A DNA stretch of 64,000 bases, from NCBI RefSeq assembly GCF_016879755.1, contig NZ_WOFU01000006.1, positions 1 through 64,000 of the forward strand, written 5' to 3'. The position numbers and the translations under genes were made by a program. This DNA is from Bacillus sp. B15-48 (lineage in GTDB: Bacteria > Bacillota > Bacilli > Bacillales > Cytobacillaceae). Positions 17,510 to 26,241 of this stretch are shown piece by piece (the first letter of the stretch is position 1; each line of letters opens with the position of its first letter). Under the pieces are notes generated by a model. That model saw nothing but the letters and a program-made list of their open reading frames with translations. It was not told the origin of the DNA and did not search any database.

Positions 17510-18076
17510 TCACCTAGTAGAATTTTCCCTTCTTTTCATCCTCCATTCATTTGCGAGCATGCTATAAATCACTAAATCATGATATTTGCCATATAGGTTT
17601 TCACCTTGGCGAATCACTCCTTCTCTTGTAAAGCCAAGGCGTTCTGGAATGGACCGACTTCTGTGATTGCCAATTCCACAGCGAATTTCGACTCGATTCA
17701 GTCCTAATTCAAAAAACACATAGTTCAAGACAGTTGAAACGGCACGTGTCATGATTCCATTTCCTTGAGCTCCTTGAGCTAGAAAGTAGCCTATATTTGT
17801 TTGTGAATTGGACCAATCGATTTGGTTCAAGCCAATTGTTCCGACAAGTTGACCATTGTAACGGATACCTGCATTGAAGCCTTTATTTTCGGCAAATTGC
17901 TGTAGCCATACAGGAATAATTGAATGGTAGGCTACAGGGGAAGTAATGCTGTCGACCCATGGCAGCCATTCGCGTAAATAGAGACGATTTGTGTTCACAA
18001 GCCAGTATAGTTCATTTGCATGGTGAAGCTGAAATAATTGCAATTCAATCTCACGGTCGACCTTCAAGCTAAACAT
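17510..18076 (-). CDS. GNAT acetyltransferase, RimJ/RimL type (YdaF-like)
   Basis: A 188-residue acetyltransferase. Residues 1-60 carry the RimL-like beta hairpin (LHHANELYWLVNTNRLYLREWLPW), and the acetyl-CoA loop is about residues 95-115 (IGYFLAQGAQGNGIMTRAV), followed by LNRVEIRCGIGNHRSRSIPERLGF. The order and length match Bacillus YdaF, a probable ribosomal-protein or small-molecule N-acetyltransferase. GGAGGTC precedes the ATG. Confidence 0.88.
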   Translation of the reverse strand: MFSLKVDREIELQLFQLHHANELYWLVNTNRLYLREWLPWVDSITSPVAYHSIIPVWLQQFAENKGFNAGIRYNGQLVGTIGLNQIDWSNSQTNIGYFLAQGAQGNGIMTRAVSTVLNYVFFELGLNRVEIRCGIGNHRSRSIPERLGFTREGVIRQGENLYGKYHDLVIYSMLANEWRMKRRENSTR

Positions 18077-18140
18077 CAGGAAAAGACCTCCATCGAAAAA
18101 AATTTAATCCTTACAGCAGTGTATGAAAAAGGGGGAAAAA

Positions 18141-18168
18141 GAAAACCCGTACCTCTGTTGGTCACGGG
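18141..18168 (-). terminator. Terminator of the histidine kinase gene
   Basis: CCCGT/ACGGG stem with a 13-base loop, followed on minus-strand RNA by UUUUCUUUUU. Confidence 0.55.
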
Positions 18169-18184
18169 AGTGGCATGAGAGTAT

Positions 18185-19306
18185 TTATTTCGCTAAAGGC
18201 AATAAAATCATAAATTCTGTCCGGTCCTGAATGGAAGAACAAGCAAGGAAGCCCTTATGTTTTTCAATGATTTCCCTGGAAACAAATAATCCTAAACCAG
18301 TACCTAGCTTTTTCGTCGTGACAAATGGTTCAAAAATCGAATTAAGCATATTTTCTGGAATTGCTGGACCATTATTGGCAATTTCAAGTTTTAGATGAGA
18401 TTGATTGACTCTCCGTGCATTAATTTCAATTCTTGGGTCTTCACGGTATTGACTAAGTACATCGACCGCATTAAAAATAATATTGATGAGCACCTGTCGG
18501 ATTTCATCCGCATACCCGACCATTTGCATCTCCTCAGGTGTTTCTTGAACCACCTTTACTTTTGCATCAAGGATGCTAGGGTAAAGAAAGGTTAACACTT
18601 CGTTGAGCATTTGATTAACAGAGAATTGCGTTTTCTCTTTTCCGATAAGCTCCTTTTTTGATAGGAGTAAAAATTGAGAAATACGGAAATTCAGTTGTTC
18701 TAACTCATTTTTTATAATATCCAAATATTCCATATCGGGATAATCTGCCTTTAAAAGCTGAATGAATCCCTGTACAGAAGTTAATGGATTTCGAAATTCA
18801 TGAATAAAACTTGAAGTCATTTGCCCTAAAAGTGTCAATCGATCTTTATGGGTTGAGTTTATAAATTCTGTTTTTTCCTCAATGATTTTATCTTTATGTT
18901 CTGAATAATAGGAGACGGCATAGTAGAGAAAACGATCAAAACAGTAGTTAATCCGATTAATCGACTCTTGAAGTTGTGTCCATTCAAGTTTTAGTTTTGC
19001 GAAGTTGGCATAAATAATTGAACGGCCAATATTCACATTGTATACGAAATCACCAATATTACTTTCCGATTTTACTCGTTCTTCCCCAATTTCAATGGCT
19101 AGTTTTTTAATTGCAGGCTCGATGTCTTCCTTTGATTTGGAAATAAGTTGAATCATTAATTCGAAAAAATGTTTAGGACAATCCGTATAATACTCATTAT
19201 TATATCCTTTTTTAGGAAGGATAATTTTGCTATGCCACTCAGTAATTATCGCATCTTTTTCTGTTTCAAGAAAATCGGACAATTTTTTCAAGGTAACTAC
19301 CTGCAT
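18185..19306 (-). CDS. Soluble sensor histidine kinase, sporulation-kinase type
   Basis: A 373-residue kinase. Residues 1-150 form an all-helical N-terminal domain resembling the HisK_N sensor module of Bacillus kinases. The H-box is FIHEFRNPLTSV with phosphorylatable His169, and the ATPase lobe has N-box IFNAVDVL, GPAIPE and the G-boxes (TKKLGTGLGL). There is no transmembrane helix, so it senses a cytosolic signal. No response regulator is adjacent, as is usual for orphan kinases feeding the Spo0F/Spo0A phosphorelay; that assignment is inference. Confidence 0.85.
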   Translation of the reverse strand: MQVVTLKKLSDFLETEKDAIITEWHSKIILPKKGYNNEYYTDCPKHFFELMIQLISKSKEDIEPAIKKLAIEIGEERVKSESNIGDFVYNVNIGRSIIYANFAKLKLEWTQLQESINRINYCFDRFLYYAVSYYSEHKDKIIEEKTEFINSTHKDRLTLLGQMTSSFIHEFRNPLTSVQGFIQLLKADYPDMEYLDIIKNELEQLNFRISQFLLLSKKELIGKEKTQFSVNQMLNEVLTFLYPSILDAKVKVVQETPEEMQMVGYADEIRQVLINIIFNAVDVLSQYREDPRIEINARRVNQSHLKLEIANNGPAIPENMLNSIFEPFVTTKKLGTGLGLFVSREIIEKHKGFLACSSIQDRTEFMILLPLAK

Positions 19307-19445
19307 TCTTTTTTCTCTCCCTCACTTTACCTAATAGGTCTTTAAATAAATTCTTTTTAAACAAAGAAAACCCTTTGTCGAATATTGGGAGAAATTGCGG
19401 AATCTCAAATATCCTTTTGAAAAATGAATAATTAGGCAAAACCTC

Positions 19446-20315
19446 CTACGGGGAAAACGGTTCAATATGTATCGTTGCACTTTGAACATTGCATTCCTTT
19501 TCAAGTCTGCTCTCAATCTTTTCGGTAATTTCATGGCTTTCGACCACATTTAAATCTCGGTTTACTCGAATGGTTGCTTCGACTAGCACTTGATTTCCGT
19601 GCATTCTGGCTTTTAAGTCGGTAACTTCATAAACTCCATAAGTGGTTTGCACTGTTTCGTTTATTTTTTCTAATGTATGGACATCAAAACCATCTGTAAG
19701 AGTATGAGACGCATCGAAAAAGATCGACCACGCGGTTTTACATATAATAATTCCGACAATGATTGCGGCAATTGTATCGATAAGCGGAAGGCCGAATTGT
19801 GCTCCAATGATTCCAATAAATGCTCCGATGCTGACAAGTGCGTCTGACCGATTGTCATGGGCGAGCGCTTGAATGCTCGAACTATTAATTTTCCTTCCTA
19901 AATATAAATTGTAACGATACATCCCATACATGATGGCTGCACAGGCGATAGCTACCCAAGCTGTAATTAAATCTGGAGTTTCACCTTTGCCAGAAAAGAT
20001 CGAACGGATTCCCCCGATGATGACCTGAATGCCGACCGCGACCATAATAAATGAAGCGATTAATGAGGCAATCGATTCTGCACGGTAATGTCCATATAAA
20101 TGATTATGATCTGGTGGTTTTTGAGAGATTTTTAATCCGATTAACACGGCCACGGAGGCGATAATATCTGTTGTATTGTTCAACCCATCTGCTTGAAGAC
20201 CTTCGGAGTTCCAAATGGTCCCTACAGTGAGCTTGACACAAGCGAGAATGAGATACGCTATAATACTCAGCCATGCCCCTTTTTCTCCTTTTTTGATTTC
20301 ATCCCTTCTATCCAT
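19446..20315 (-). CDS. Cation diffusion facilitator, probably Mn2+ exporter
   Basis: A 289-residue CDF antiporter with six membrane helices and a C-terminal ferredoxin-like cytosolic domain ending HIEPFSP. The site residues are NxxxD in helix 2 (DGLNNTTDI) and DxxxD in helix 5 (HDNRSDALV). This N-D-D-D set marks the Mn2+-selective group (MntE, MneP/MneS) rather than the Zn2+ group. GGAGGAA precedes the ATG. Neighbouring genes for Fe2+ uptake (feoAB) are divergent. Confidence 0.88.
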   Translation of the reverse strand: MDRRDEIKKGEKGAWLSIIAYLILACVKLTVGTIWNSEGLQADGLNNTTDIIASVAVLIGLKISQKPPDHNHLYGHYRAESIASLIASFIMVAVGIQVIIGGIRSIFSGKGETPDLITAWVAIACAAIMYGMYRYNLYLGRKINSSSIQALAHDNRSDALVSIGAFIGIIGAQFGLPLIDTIAAIIVGIIICKTAWSIFFDASHTLTDGFDVHTLEKINETVQTTYGVYEVTDLKARMHGNQVLVEATIRVNRDLNVVESHEITEKIESRLEKECNVQSATIHIEPFSP

Positions 20316-20615
20316 AAAAATTCCTCCAACAAATTGTTTGCATTATAAATCTAGCAGGTTAAGGTTTGGTGGGTCTATAGCAACATTGTGTGATAAAGGA
20401 AGCAGTTTTGTGTTAATGAAATTCTTTTGAGGACAGCTATATTTCGGATGGTAAAAAAACACTTAGATTTCCACTTCGCTAATGATAAGTTTGATTCGTT
20501 TTCCTGCTAGGCAAGTATTTTTGTCGGATCAGTGGATTTTCCTTTTGATTCCCTTTTCCTTCGGTTTTAGGTGACGTTTATCACACGTATAATCGTTTAT
20601 TTTTTGATTAAATAA

Positions 20616-20630
20616 AGATAATCATTCTCA
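20616..20630. promoter_or_regulatory. Fur box upstream of feoA
   Basis: AGATAAT-C-ATTCTCA matches the Bacillus Fur 7-1-7 consensus TGATAAT-N-ATTATCA at 12 of 14 positions. It lies about 50-60 bases before feoA, so repression by iron-loaded Fur is expected. The rest of the 360-base gap (20316-20679) shows no gene. Confidence 0.8.
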
Positions 20631-20679
20631 ATAAGAGCAGTTTATTCCGTTCTAAAAAAACAGGGAGAAGGTGGTAGCT

Positions 20680-20904
20680 GTGCTCGAAAAACTCAAACCA
20701 GGTGAAAAAGGACGAATCAAAAATCTTTCTGGTGTTGATCGTCTTGTTCAGCGCAGACTTTTAGATTTCGGCATTTCCGAAGGTGTTGAAATCTGTGTGA
20801 AATGCTTAATGCCGTTTGGAGGCCCGATGATGGTCGAATCTTGTGGCCAGTGCATTGCCATTCGACGGAAAGAAGCATTGAGAATTGAAGTGGAGCGAAT
20901 TTAA
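20680..20904 (+). CDS. feoA: Ferrous iron transport protein A (FeoA)
   Basis: A 74-residue SH3-like protein that supports FeoB. LKPGEKGRIKNL at the start and RRLLDFGISEGV are family hallmarks. I prefer GTG at 20680, 5 bases after AAGGTGG; GTG at 20671 would overlap that site and add three residues. The stop abuts the feoB start with no spacer, indicating one transcript under the upstream Fur box. Confidence 0.92.
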   Translation: MLEKLKPGEKGRIKNLSGVDRLVQRRLLDFGISEGVEICVKCLMPFGGPMMVESCGQCIAIRRKEALRIEVERI

Positions 20905-22911
20905 ATGGAAATTGCATTAGTTGGAAATCCGAACACAGGGAAAACTTCGTTATTTAACCATTTAACCGGTTCTTACGAATATGTTGGCAACTGGAGTGGT
21001 GTTACAGTTGAAAAGAAAGTGGGCGTATTTAAAGGGAAGGATGCTCGCTTAATTGATTTGCCTGGTGTGTATACATTGAATCCCATCTCTAAGGATGAAG
21101 GGGTAGTTACAAATTTCTTTTTACAAGAATCATTTGATACGCTGTTAAATATTTTAGATGCTTCACAATTAAAAAGAAATTTACATTTAACGATTCAGCT
21201 TCATGAATACGGCGCCCCAATGGTCATCGGTTTAAATATGATTGACGTTGCGAAGATGCGCGGAATTGACATCGATGTCGAAAAGCTCTCCGCTTTGCTC
21301 GAGACCCCAATCGCTCCTGTTGTAGCAAGAACAGGGAAGGGGTGTGATTATTTAGCTGAAATGGTTACGGAAGATGTGCAACTAAAAAGTCAATCGCCTC
21401 TCGTTGACTATGGGGAAGTAATTGAGGGAGCGATCCAGAGACTCACACAGCGTCTTAGTGGAAAAACGAACAAGCCGGTAAGATGGCTTGGGTTACAGCT
21501 ATTCGAAGGGAATCCCTATATTCACTCTTATTTGCAAGGGATTATTGATGAGCGAGAAATTTTGACGTTCATCCAATCTGTTCGATCGGAATTGAAAAAT
21601 TCTGGCGTGGCTGATTCATTAGAGCAATACATTTATAAAAAAAGAAATGAAAAAATCGAAAAAATAATCGCCACTGTCACCTCAAACCGACATGCTAAAA
21701 AAGCTCCTCTTTCTGAACGAATTGATCGAATTGTAACGAATAAATTCCTCGGTATTCCGGTATTTTTGCTTTTATTATACTTTATGTTCATGCTGACATT
21801 TGATTGGTTAGGGTTTCCACTGTCAGATGCCCTTGAGGACTTTATTTCAGGGCCGCTAACGGCATCGATTGCAGCATTTTTGTCGGCGGTAGGCGTTTCT
21901 GAGTTTATCCGCGCGCTCATCCTCGAAGGAATTGTCGCAGGGGTTGGCGGTGTGCTCGTATTTGTCCCACAAATCTTCATTTTATTTTTCTTTATTTCTC
22001 TACTTGAAGACTCAGGATATATGGCGCGAGTGGCGATGGTGATGGATCGGCTGATGGAATGGATTGGTTTGAATGGGAAGGCATTTATCCCAATGATGAT
22101 TGGTTTTGGGTGTAATGTACCTGGAATCATGGCGGCGAGAACGATTGAAACACCGAAGGAGCGGTTGCTAACCGTTCTATTGACCCCAATGATGTCCTGT
22201 TCGGCTCGCCTTCCTGTTTACGCGCTTTTTGTCGGAATGTTTTTTCTCCAATACAAAGCAGTAGTTGTGCTTAGTCTCTATGTTTTAGGAATCCTGATTG
22301 CGTTCATTCTCGCGAAACTGTTTTCTAAGACGATTTTTAAAGGAGAAACGTCTTTATTCGTTATCGAGCTTCCCCCATATCGTTTGCCACATATCCGTTC
22401 TTTATGGCGGAGCACATGGGATAAAGGGAAGGGGTTTATTAAAAAAGCAGGAACATTTATCTTTGCCGGTTCTGTCGTTATTTGGTTGCTTTCTTATGCA
22501 GGACCAGGTGGAGCCGATGTCAATATGGATGATAGCTTCCTTGCAATCATAGGCGGTGTGTTAGCACCAATATTTGAACCACTAGGCTTCGGAACATGGC
22601 AGGCGGGCGCTTCTTTACTCACTGGTTTCCTCGCAAAAGAGGCGATCATTTCCACGATGAACATCATTTATTTTGTTCCAGATGAGGCATCATTACAAGG
22701 ATTGTTAGCAACTGCATATACTCCGTTAGCTGCATATAGCTTTATGGTCTTTATTCTTCTTTATATCCCATGTCTTGCTACCGTAGCGACGATATATAAA
22801 GAAACACAATCGAAAAAATGGACGGGCTTTTCAATGAGCTATGCATTCATAATAGCTTATCTACTTGCACTTATCATCTATCAGGGTGGGAAGTTGATTG
22901 GATTATCCTAG
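20905..22911 (+). CDS. feoB: Ferrous iron transporter FeoB
   Basis: A 668-residue GTPase-coupled Fe2+ permease. The N-terminal G domain has the P-loop GNPNTGKTS (residues 7-15), a switch with GNWSGVTVE, DLPG (G3) and NMID (G4). The membrane part contains two Gate-type repeats with conserved Cys (GFGCNVPGI and LTPMMSCSARLPVY). The length is typical. It is second in the feoAB-Cys-rich operon. Confidence 0.97.
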   Translation: MEIALVGNPNTGKTSLFNHLTGSYEYVGNWSGVTVEKKVGVFKGKDARLIDLPGVYTLNPISKDEGVVTNFFLQESFDTLLNILDASQLKRNLHLTIQLHEYGAPMVIGLNMIDVAKMRGIDIDVEKLSALLETPIAPVVARTGKGCDYLAEMVTEDVQLKSQSPLVDYGEVIEGAIQRLTQRLSGKTNKPVRWLGLQLFEGNPYIHSYLQGIIDEREILTFIQSVRSELKNSGVADSLEQYIYKKRNEKIEKIIATVTSNRHAKKAPLSERIDRIVTNKFLGIPVFLLLLYFMFMLTFDWLGFPLSDALEDFISGPLTASIAAFLSAVGVSEFIRALILEGIVAGVGGVLVFVPQIFILFFFISLLEDSGYMARVAMVMDRLMEWIGLNGKAFIPMMIGFGCNVPGIMAARTIETPKERLLTVLLTPMMSCSARLPVYALFVGMFFLQYKAVVVLSLYVLGILIAFILAKLFSKTIFKGETSLFVIELPPYRLPHIRSLWRSTWDKGKGFIKKAGTFIFAGSVVIWLLSYAGPGGADVNMDDSFLAIIGGVLAPIFEPLGFGTWQAGASLLTGFLAKEAIISTMNIIYFVPDEASLQGLLATAYTPLAAYSFMVFILLYIPCLATVATIYKETQSKKWTGFSMSYAFIIAYLLALIIYQGGKLIGLS

Positions 22912-22929
22912 GAAGGGGACTGAAAATAA

Positions 22930-23088
22930 ATGTTAGCTAATATTGTCATTGGTGGAGCAATTTTTGGGTATGCGGGCTGGGCACTTTACCGCTTTATTAA
23001 CAAGTCAAGGAAGGGAAAATGTACAGCTTGCGCGGTTGAAAGTTTTTGTGATTCTAAACCGTGTAATCCACAAGAAGGAAAAGGATGA
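22930..23088 (+). CDS. FeoB-associated Cys-rich membrane protein
   Basis: A 52-residue protein: one transmembrane helix (LANIVIGGAIFGYAGWALY) followed by a basic stretch and a Cys-rich tail (CTAC, FCDSKPC). This is the small partner often found after feoB in Firmicutes, with a proposed FeoC-like or metal-delivery role. ATG 22930 lies 18 bases after the feoB stop, with a GGAAGGGG site upstream. A strong terminator follows, closing the operon. Confidence 0.88.
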   Translation: MLANIVIGGAIFGYAGWALYRFINKSRKGKCTACAVESFCDSKPCNPQEGKG

Positions 23089-23100
23089 AACATGAGCGGT

Positions 23101-23137
23101 AAAAATGGGAGGACATAGCTGCCTCCCATTTTTTTGC
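23101..23137 (+). terminator. Terminator of the feo operon
   Basis: AAAAATGGGAGG/CCTCCCATTTTT perfect 12-bp stem with a 9-base loop and a T-rich tail. Confidence 0.92.
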
Positions 23138-23209
23138 GGAGAAAATGAAATAGGTCTGTAGCTCTGAGAACATCGGTCATTTACATACAGCTAACCTTAT
23201 AATCATAGG

Positions 23210-23533
23210 TTAAATGAGAAATGAGTCTGATGATTTTAGCGCAGGGGAGTACTTTTGGTAGGTAATGGTTGCCTCGTTTGCGAATAATTGGGCAAATTTT
23301 AGTGCATCTGCTTCTACATTCATTCCTTCAATTAAAAGTTTAATCTCTGTCTGCGGCTCCACTGTTAACAAGAATGAAACTAGTTTAGATAGGGAAGAAG
23401 CATCAATGACCTTATGTTTATGAAGCAAATAGACAGAGCTATTTACTGATTTGATTTCCTGATGAATTTCGAGCATTTTTTGAAAAGAAAAGCGCTTTTG
23501 GACCAGGATTGTTGAAGAGATCATCTCATTCAT
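23210..23533 (-). CDS. HPr-like protein lacking the phosphorylatable His
   Basis: A 107-residue protein whose central part follows the HPr pattern: VIDASSLSKLVSFL aligns to IHARPATLLV of HPr, and IKLLIEGMNVEADALKFAQLF aligns to the second strand-helix unit. At the position of His15 there is Asp, so PTS phosphotransfer is not expected. It may be a regulatory HPr paralogue. AAAGGAG precedes the ATG. The family call is based on pattern only. Confidence 0.55.
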   Translation of the reverse strand: MNEMISSTILVQKRFSFQKMLEIHQEIKSVNSSVYLLHKHKVIDASSLSKLVSFLLTVEPQTEIKLLIEGMNVEADALKFAQLFANEATITYQKYSPALKSSDSFLI

Positions 23534-23690
23534 TTTACTGTAGCTCCTTTAAGTTTCATTATGTTGTTTTTACCCACTGTTTTTACGATTAAAACTGGGA
23601 AAATAGTCTTAAACTGTTCTTTTTAAGAATAATAATAAAAGCTGAATCCCATCCTTATGATGTAGGACTAGAAGGAAGGAGCCGCCGACC

Positions 23691-24863
23691 ATGCTTACAC
23701 TTATTAAAAATGGGGAAGTGTATGCCCCTAACTATTTAGGTAAAAAAGATCTGCTGCTTGTTGATGGGAAAATTGGCTATATTGAGGAAAAAATTAGCAA
23801 GCCGAGAGGATTTGTTGACATTAAGGTAATTGATGCGACGAACAAGCTTGTCGTACCCGGTTTTATTGATTCGCATGTCCATATCATTGGTGGCGGTGGC
23901 GAAGGAAGTTATAAAACGCGAACGCCTGAACTCCAATTATCGGAAGCGACAACGGCAGGAGTGACAACGATTGTCGGGGTGATTGGCACTGACGGCACAA
24001 CAAGAACGATGGCCGCGTTGCTAGCAAAAGCGCGGGGGCTCGAAGAGGAAGGGATTACCTGCTTTGTTCATACTGGTTCCTATCAAGTGCCAGTTAAAAC
24101 GTTAACAGGAAAGATCGAAGACGACTTAATTTTAATTGATAAAATTATTGGCGTTGGCGAAATTGCGATTGCTGACCATCGCTCGTCACAGCCTACGTGG
24201 GAGGAAATGGCGAAGATCGCTTCAGCCGCTCGAATTGGCGGGATGTTGTCAGGAAAAGCCGGAATCGTCAACATCCATGTCGGTGACAGCAAAGATCATT
24301 TGAACGTGATTGAAGAAGTTGCTTTTAAGACGGAAATCCCGATTACCCAATTTTATCCTACACATATCAATCGAAACGCAGATTTATTTGAAGCAGGCTT
24401 GAAGTTTGCGAAAAAAGGCGGGTATATTGATTTTACAACGAGTACGATTCCTAAATTTATAAAAGAAGGAGAAGTGAAGTGCAGCGTTGGTTTGCGCAGG
24501 ATGCTAGACAACGATGTTGACATTCCGAAAATTACTTTTACATCAGATGCACAGGCAAGTTTGCCTGATTTTGATTCCTCTGGGGAACTACAAGGCATAA
24601 AAGTCGGTAAAATTTCCTCGCTTTTTAAAGCAGTCCGAGAAAGCATCCTTGAGGAGGATGTACCAATTGAACAAGCGTTGAAAGTAATTACAGAAAACCC
24701 AGCGGAAATTTTAAAATTGACCGAAAAAGGCGTGATCAAGTGTGGGAAGGATGCTGATCTCGTTCTTTTAGATAAGAAAAATTTAGAAATTGATACAGTG
24801 TTTGCAAGAGGAAAGGTGATGGTCGAAAAGAAAGAAATCCTCGTGAAAGGGACATTTGAGTAA
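23691..24863 (+). CDS. iadA: Beta-aspartyl (isoaspartyl) dipeptidase IadA
   Basis: A 390-residue amidohydrolase that cleaves isoaspartyl dipeptides released from damaged proteins. It has metal ligands DSHVH (near residue 63), the loop GGGGEGSYKTRTPE that binds the substrate carboxylate, VGEIAIADHRSS in the region of the bridging residue, and NIHVGDS, PTHINRN and TFTSDAQAS blocks for the remaining ligands. GGAAGGAG precedes the ATG. Monocistronic. Confidence 0.93.
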   Translation: MLTLIKNGEVYAPNYLGKKDLLLVDGKIGYIEEKISKPRGFVDIKVIDATNKLVVPGFIDSHVHIIGGGGEGSYKTRTPELQLSEATTAGVTTIVGVIGTDGTTRTMAALLAKARGLEEEGITCFVHTGSYQVPVKTLTGKIEDDLILIDKIIGVGEIAIADHRSSQPTWEEMAKIASAARIGGMLSGKAGIVNIHVGDSKDHLNVIEEVAFKTEIPITQFYPTHINRNADLFEAGLKFAKKGGYIDFTTSTIPKFIKEGEVKCSVGLRRMLDNDVDIPKITFTSDAQASLPDFDSSGELQGIKVGKISSLFKAVRESILEEDVPIEQALKVITENPAEILKLTEKGVIKCGKDADLVLLDKKNLEIDTVFARGKVMVEKKEILVKGTFE

Positions 24864-24985
24864 GGGCTAATAAACGTCACACTATTTCACTGTATTGTCA
24901 CAAAATCGTAAATTATCCGCCAATTTTGTTCAAGTAAATATGGTATTTTTATACTATAAGTTGAATGAATGGGAGGGCGAAAAGC

Positions 24986-25078
24986 ATGGAGGAATATTCT
25001 ATAACACTCGCCATTGCTAGCTTAATGATTTTGATTTATTTTATCGGCTACACCATTTCCCAAAACGTAAAAGACTAA
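24986..25078 (+). CDS. Small single-pass membrane protein, 30 residues
   Basis: ATG 24986 follows GGGAGGGCG by 6-7 bases and the frame ends TAA at 25078, with a clear terminator 6 bases later. The product is one hydrophobic helix (LAIASLMILIYFIGYTI) between MEEYS and a basic end (NVKD). A TATACT -10-like box lies about 35 bases upstream. The tight promoter, RBS and terminator arrangement supports a real small gene. Function unknown. Confidence 0.65.
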   Translation: MEEYSITLAIASLMILIYFIGYTISQNVKD

Positions 25079-25083
25079 ATTTG

Positions 25084-25109
25084 CTGGAGCAATTATGCTT
25101 CAGTTTTTT
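25084..25109 (+). terminator. Terminator of the small membrane protein gene
   Basis: CTGGAGC/GCTTCAG with one G-U pair, a 6-base loop and T6. Confidence 0.8.
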
Positions 25110-25144
25110 CTTATTCACTGAATTCGCACTCGTAACAAATTGAC

Positions 25145-25169
25145 AGCCCCCTTCGAAGTGAAGGGGGCT
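25145..25169. terminator. GC-rich hairpin downstream of the SASP gene
   Basis: AGCCCCCTTC/GAAGGGGGCT, 10-bp perfect stem and 5-base loop, 49 bases beyond the SASP stop. It lacks a U run. Confidence 0.5.
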
Positions 25170-25217
25170 TGGCCATTATATCATTTAATTTTAAATATCA
25201 TCTTTCTTAACTTTTAA

Positions 25218-25418
25218 CTAGCGTTGTGAACCGCTCATTTGTTGTTGGGCCATGCTTACAAGACGTTTTGTAATTTCGCCACCAACAGATCCGTTAGCAC
25301 GAGAAGTAGTTTCTGCTCCCAGGTTTACACCAAATTCAGAAGCGATCTCATACTTCATTTGCTCAAGAGCTTGTTCAACACCAGGAACCAATAATTGATT
25401 AGAATTGTTGTTTGCCAT
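25218..25418 (-). CDS. Small acid-soluble spore protein, alpha/beta type
   Basis: A 66-residue SASP that coats spore DNA and is degraded at germination. The GPR protease site EFGVNLG lies near residue 28, and [23 protein letters not shown] is the second DNA-binding block. An AAAGGAGG site lies 8 bases before the ATG. Expression in the forespore under SigG is expected from the family; I did not identify the promoter with confidence. Confidence 0.96.
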   Translation of the reverse strand: MANNNSNQLLVPGVEQALEQMKYEIASEFGVNLGAETTSRANGSVGGEITKRLVSMAQQQMSGSQR

Positions 25419-25698
25419 TAGTGTTTCCTCCTTTGTGTTTTCACATGTTGTAGTTTGGGTTAGTATGGATTTGAACCATGATGACTGATTGTCATTGCAC
25501 CAGCCTAACCCGTAATGAAATGGGAGTGAATCTCTTTGAGAAGCTCTTTTTAAGTTGTTAAGTGTATTATGAGTCGGTTAAACGAAGTTTATTCAAAAAA
25601 TAAAGTTGGCAATTTTTACCTATAAATACTCCTTAATACATAGCAAACCTTTTTACGTAACAAACTATATGTATTCAGATGAGTAAGGAGTGGAGGCC

Positions 25699-25941
25699 AT
25701 GGGAATGTGCCCGCTATGCAATGGCTTTAGTCAGCTAGAGGCAACTTGCCAGAACTGTGGAGGTAAAATGGAGAATAAGGGGCGTGAAGCCGAATATTAT
25801 GATGATTATAGTCCTTATATGCCAATAGATGAAATGAAGCTTGAGGATGGATACCCACATAATCATCAAAATCAACAATGCCCGCATCTAGTTGCTTGTT
25901 CAAATTGTGGCACCAATCAAGTGATTATGATCCAAGAATAA
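25699..25941 (+). CDS. Small zinc-ribbon-like protein
   Basis: An 80-residue protein with three CxxC knuckles: MCPLC near the start, CQNC in the middle and CSNC near the end, suggesting two zinc sites. The middle is acidic and Tyr-rich (YYDDYSPYMP). The ATG at 25699 directly follows AAGGAGTGGAGG. It is convergent with yheE and shares a hairpin terminator with it. Not recognised as a named family; function unknown. Confidence 0.65.
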   Translation: MGMCPLCNGFSQLEATCQNCGGKMENKGREAEYYDDYSPYMPIDEMKLEDGYPHNHQNQQCPHLVACSNCGTNQVIMIQE

Positions 25942-25942
25942 A

Positions 25943-25968
25943 AGTAACCCCCAATGATGGGGGTTACT
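25943..25968. terminator. Shared hairpin between convergent genes
   Basis: AGTAACCCCC/GGGGGTTACT is a 10-bp perfect stem with loop AATGAT. It overlaps the yheE stop codon. Confidence 0.65.
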
Positions 25969-26173
25969 CGTATACATGATATAGCATAAGCTCATGAATT
26001 TGTTTTTCAAGTTGTTGGATGTCTTCTGAATCCGGTGTGGCACCCGTCCACTCGATTTTTCCATTTTGGTGATAAATCCCACGGTATTGCTGTTTGTTAA
26101 AATAAAATGAGATGAGCCAACCAGGAATATCGGCATTTTTATATAATGATTTGTACTGAAAATGTGTAAGCAT
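25964..26173 (-). CDS. yheE: YheE family protein
   Basis: A 69-residue protein that matches Bacillus YheE through DIPGWLISFYF, the IYHQNGKIEWTG block and the C-terminal IHELMLYHVYE. It follows the four YheC/YheD genes on the same strand, as in B. subtilis, where yheE lies close to yheCD. The function is unknown, with a sporulation link through context. Confidence 0.85.
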   Translation of the reverse strand: MLTHFQYKSLYKNADIPGWLISFYFNKQQYRGIYHQNGKIEWTGATPDSEDIQQLEKQIHELMLYHVYE

Positions 26174-26241
26174 CTTTCGTCCCCCCTAGCTCCATTGTAC
26201 TTCGTAGAGGGAAAAGGCGGCAAATATTTGAAAACAAACCA

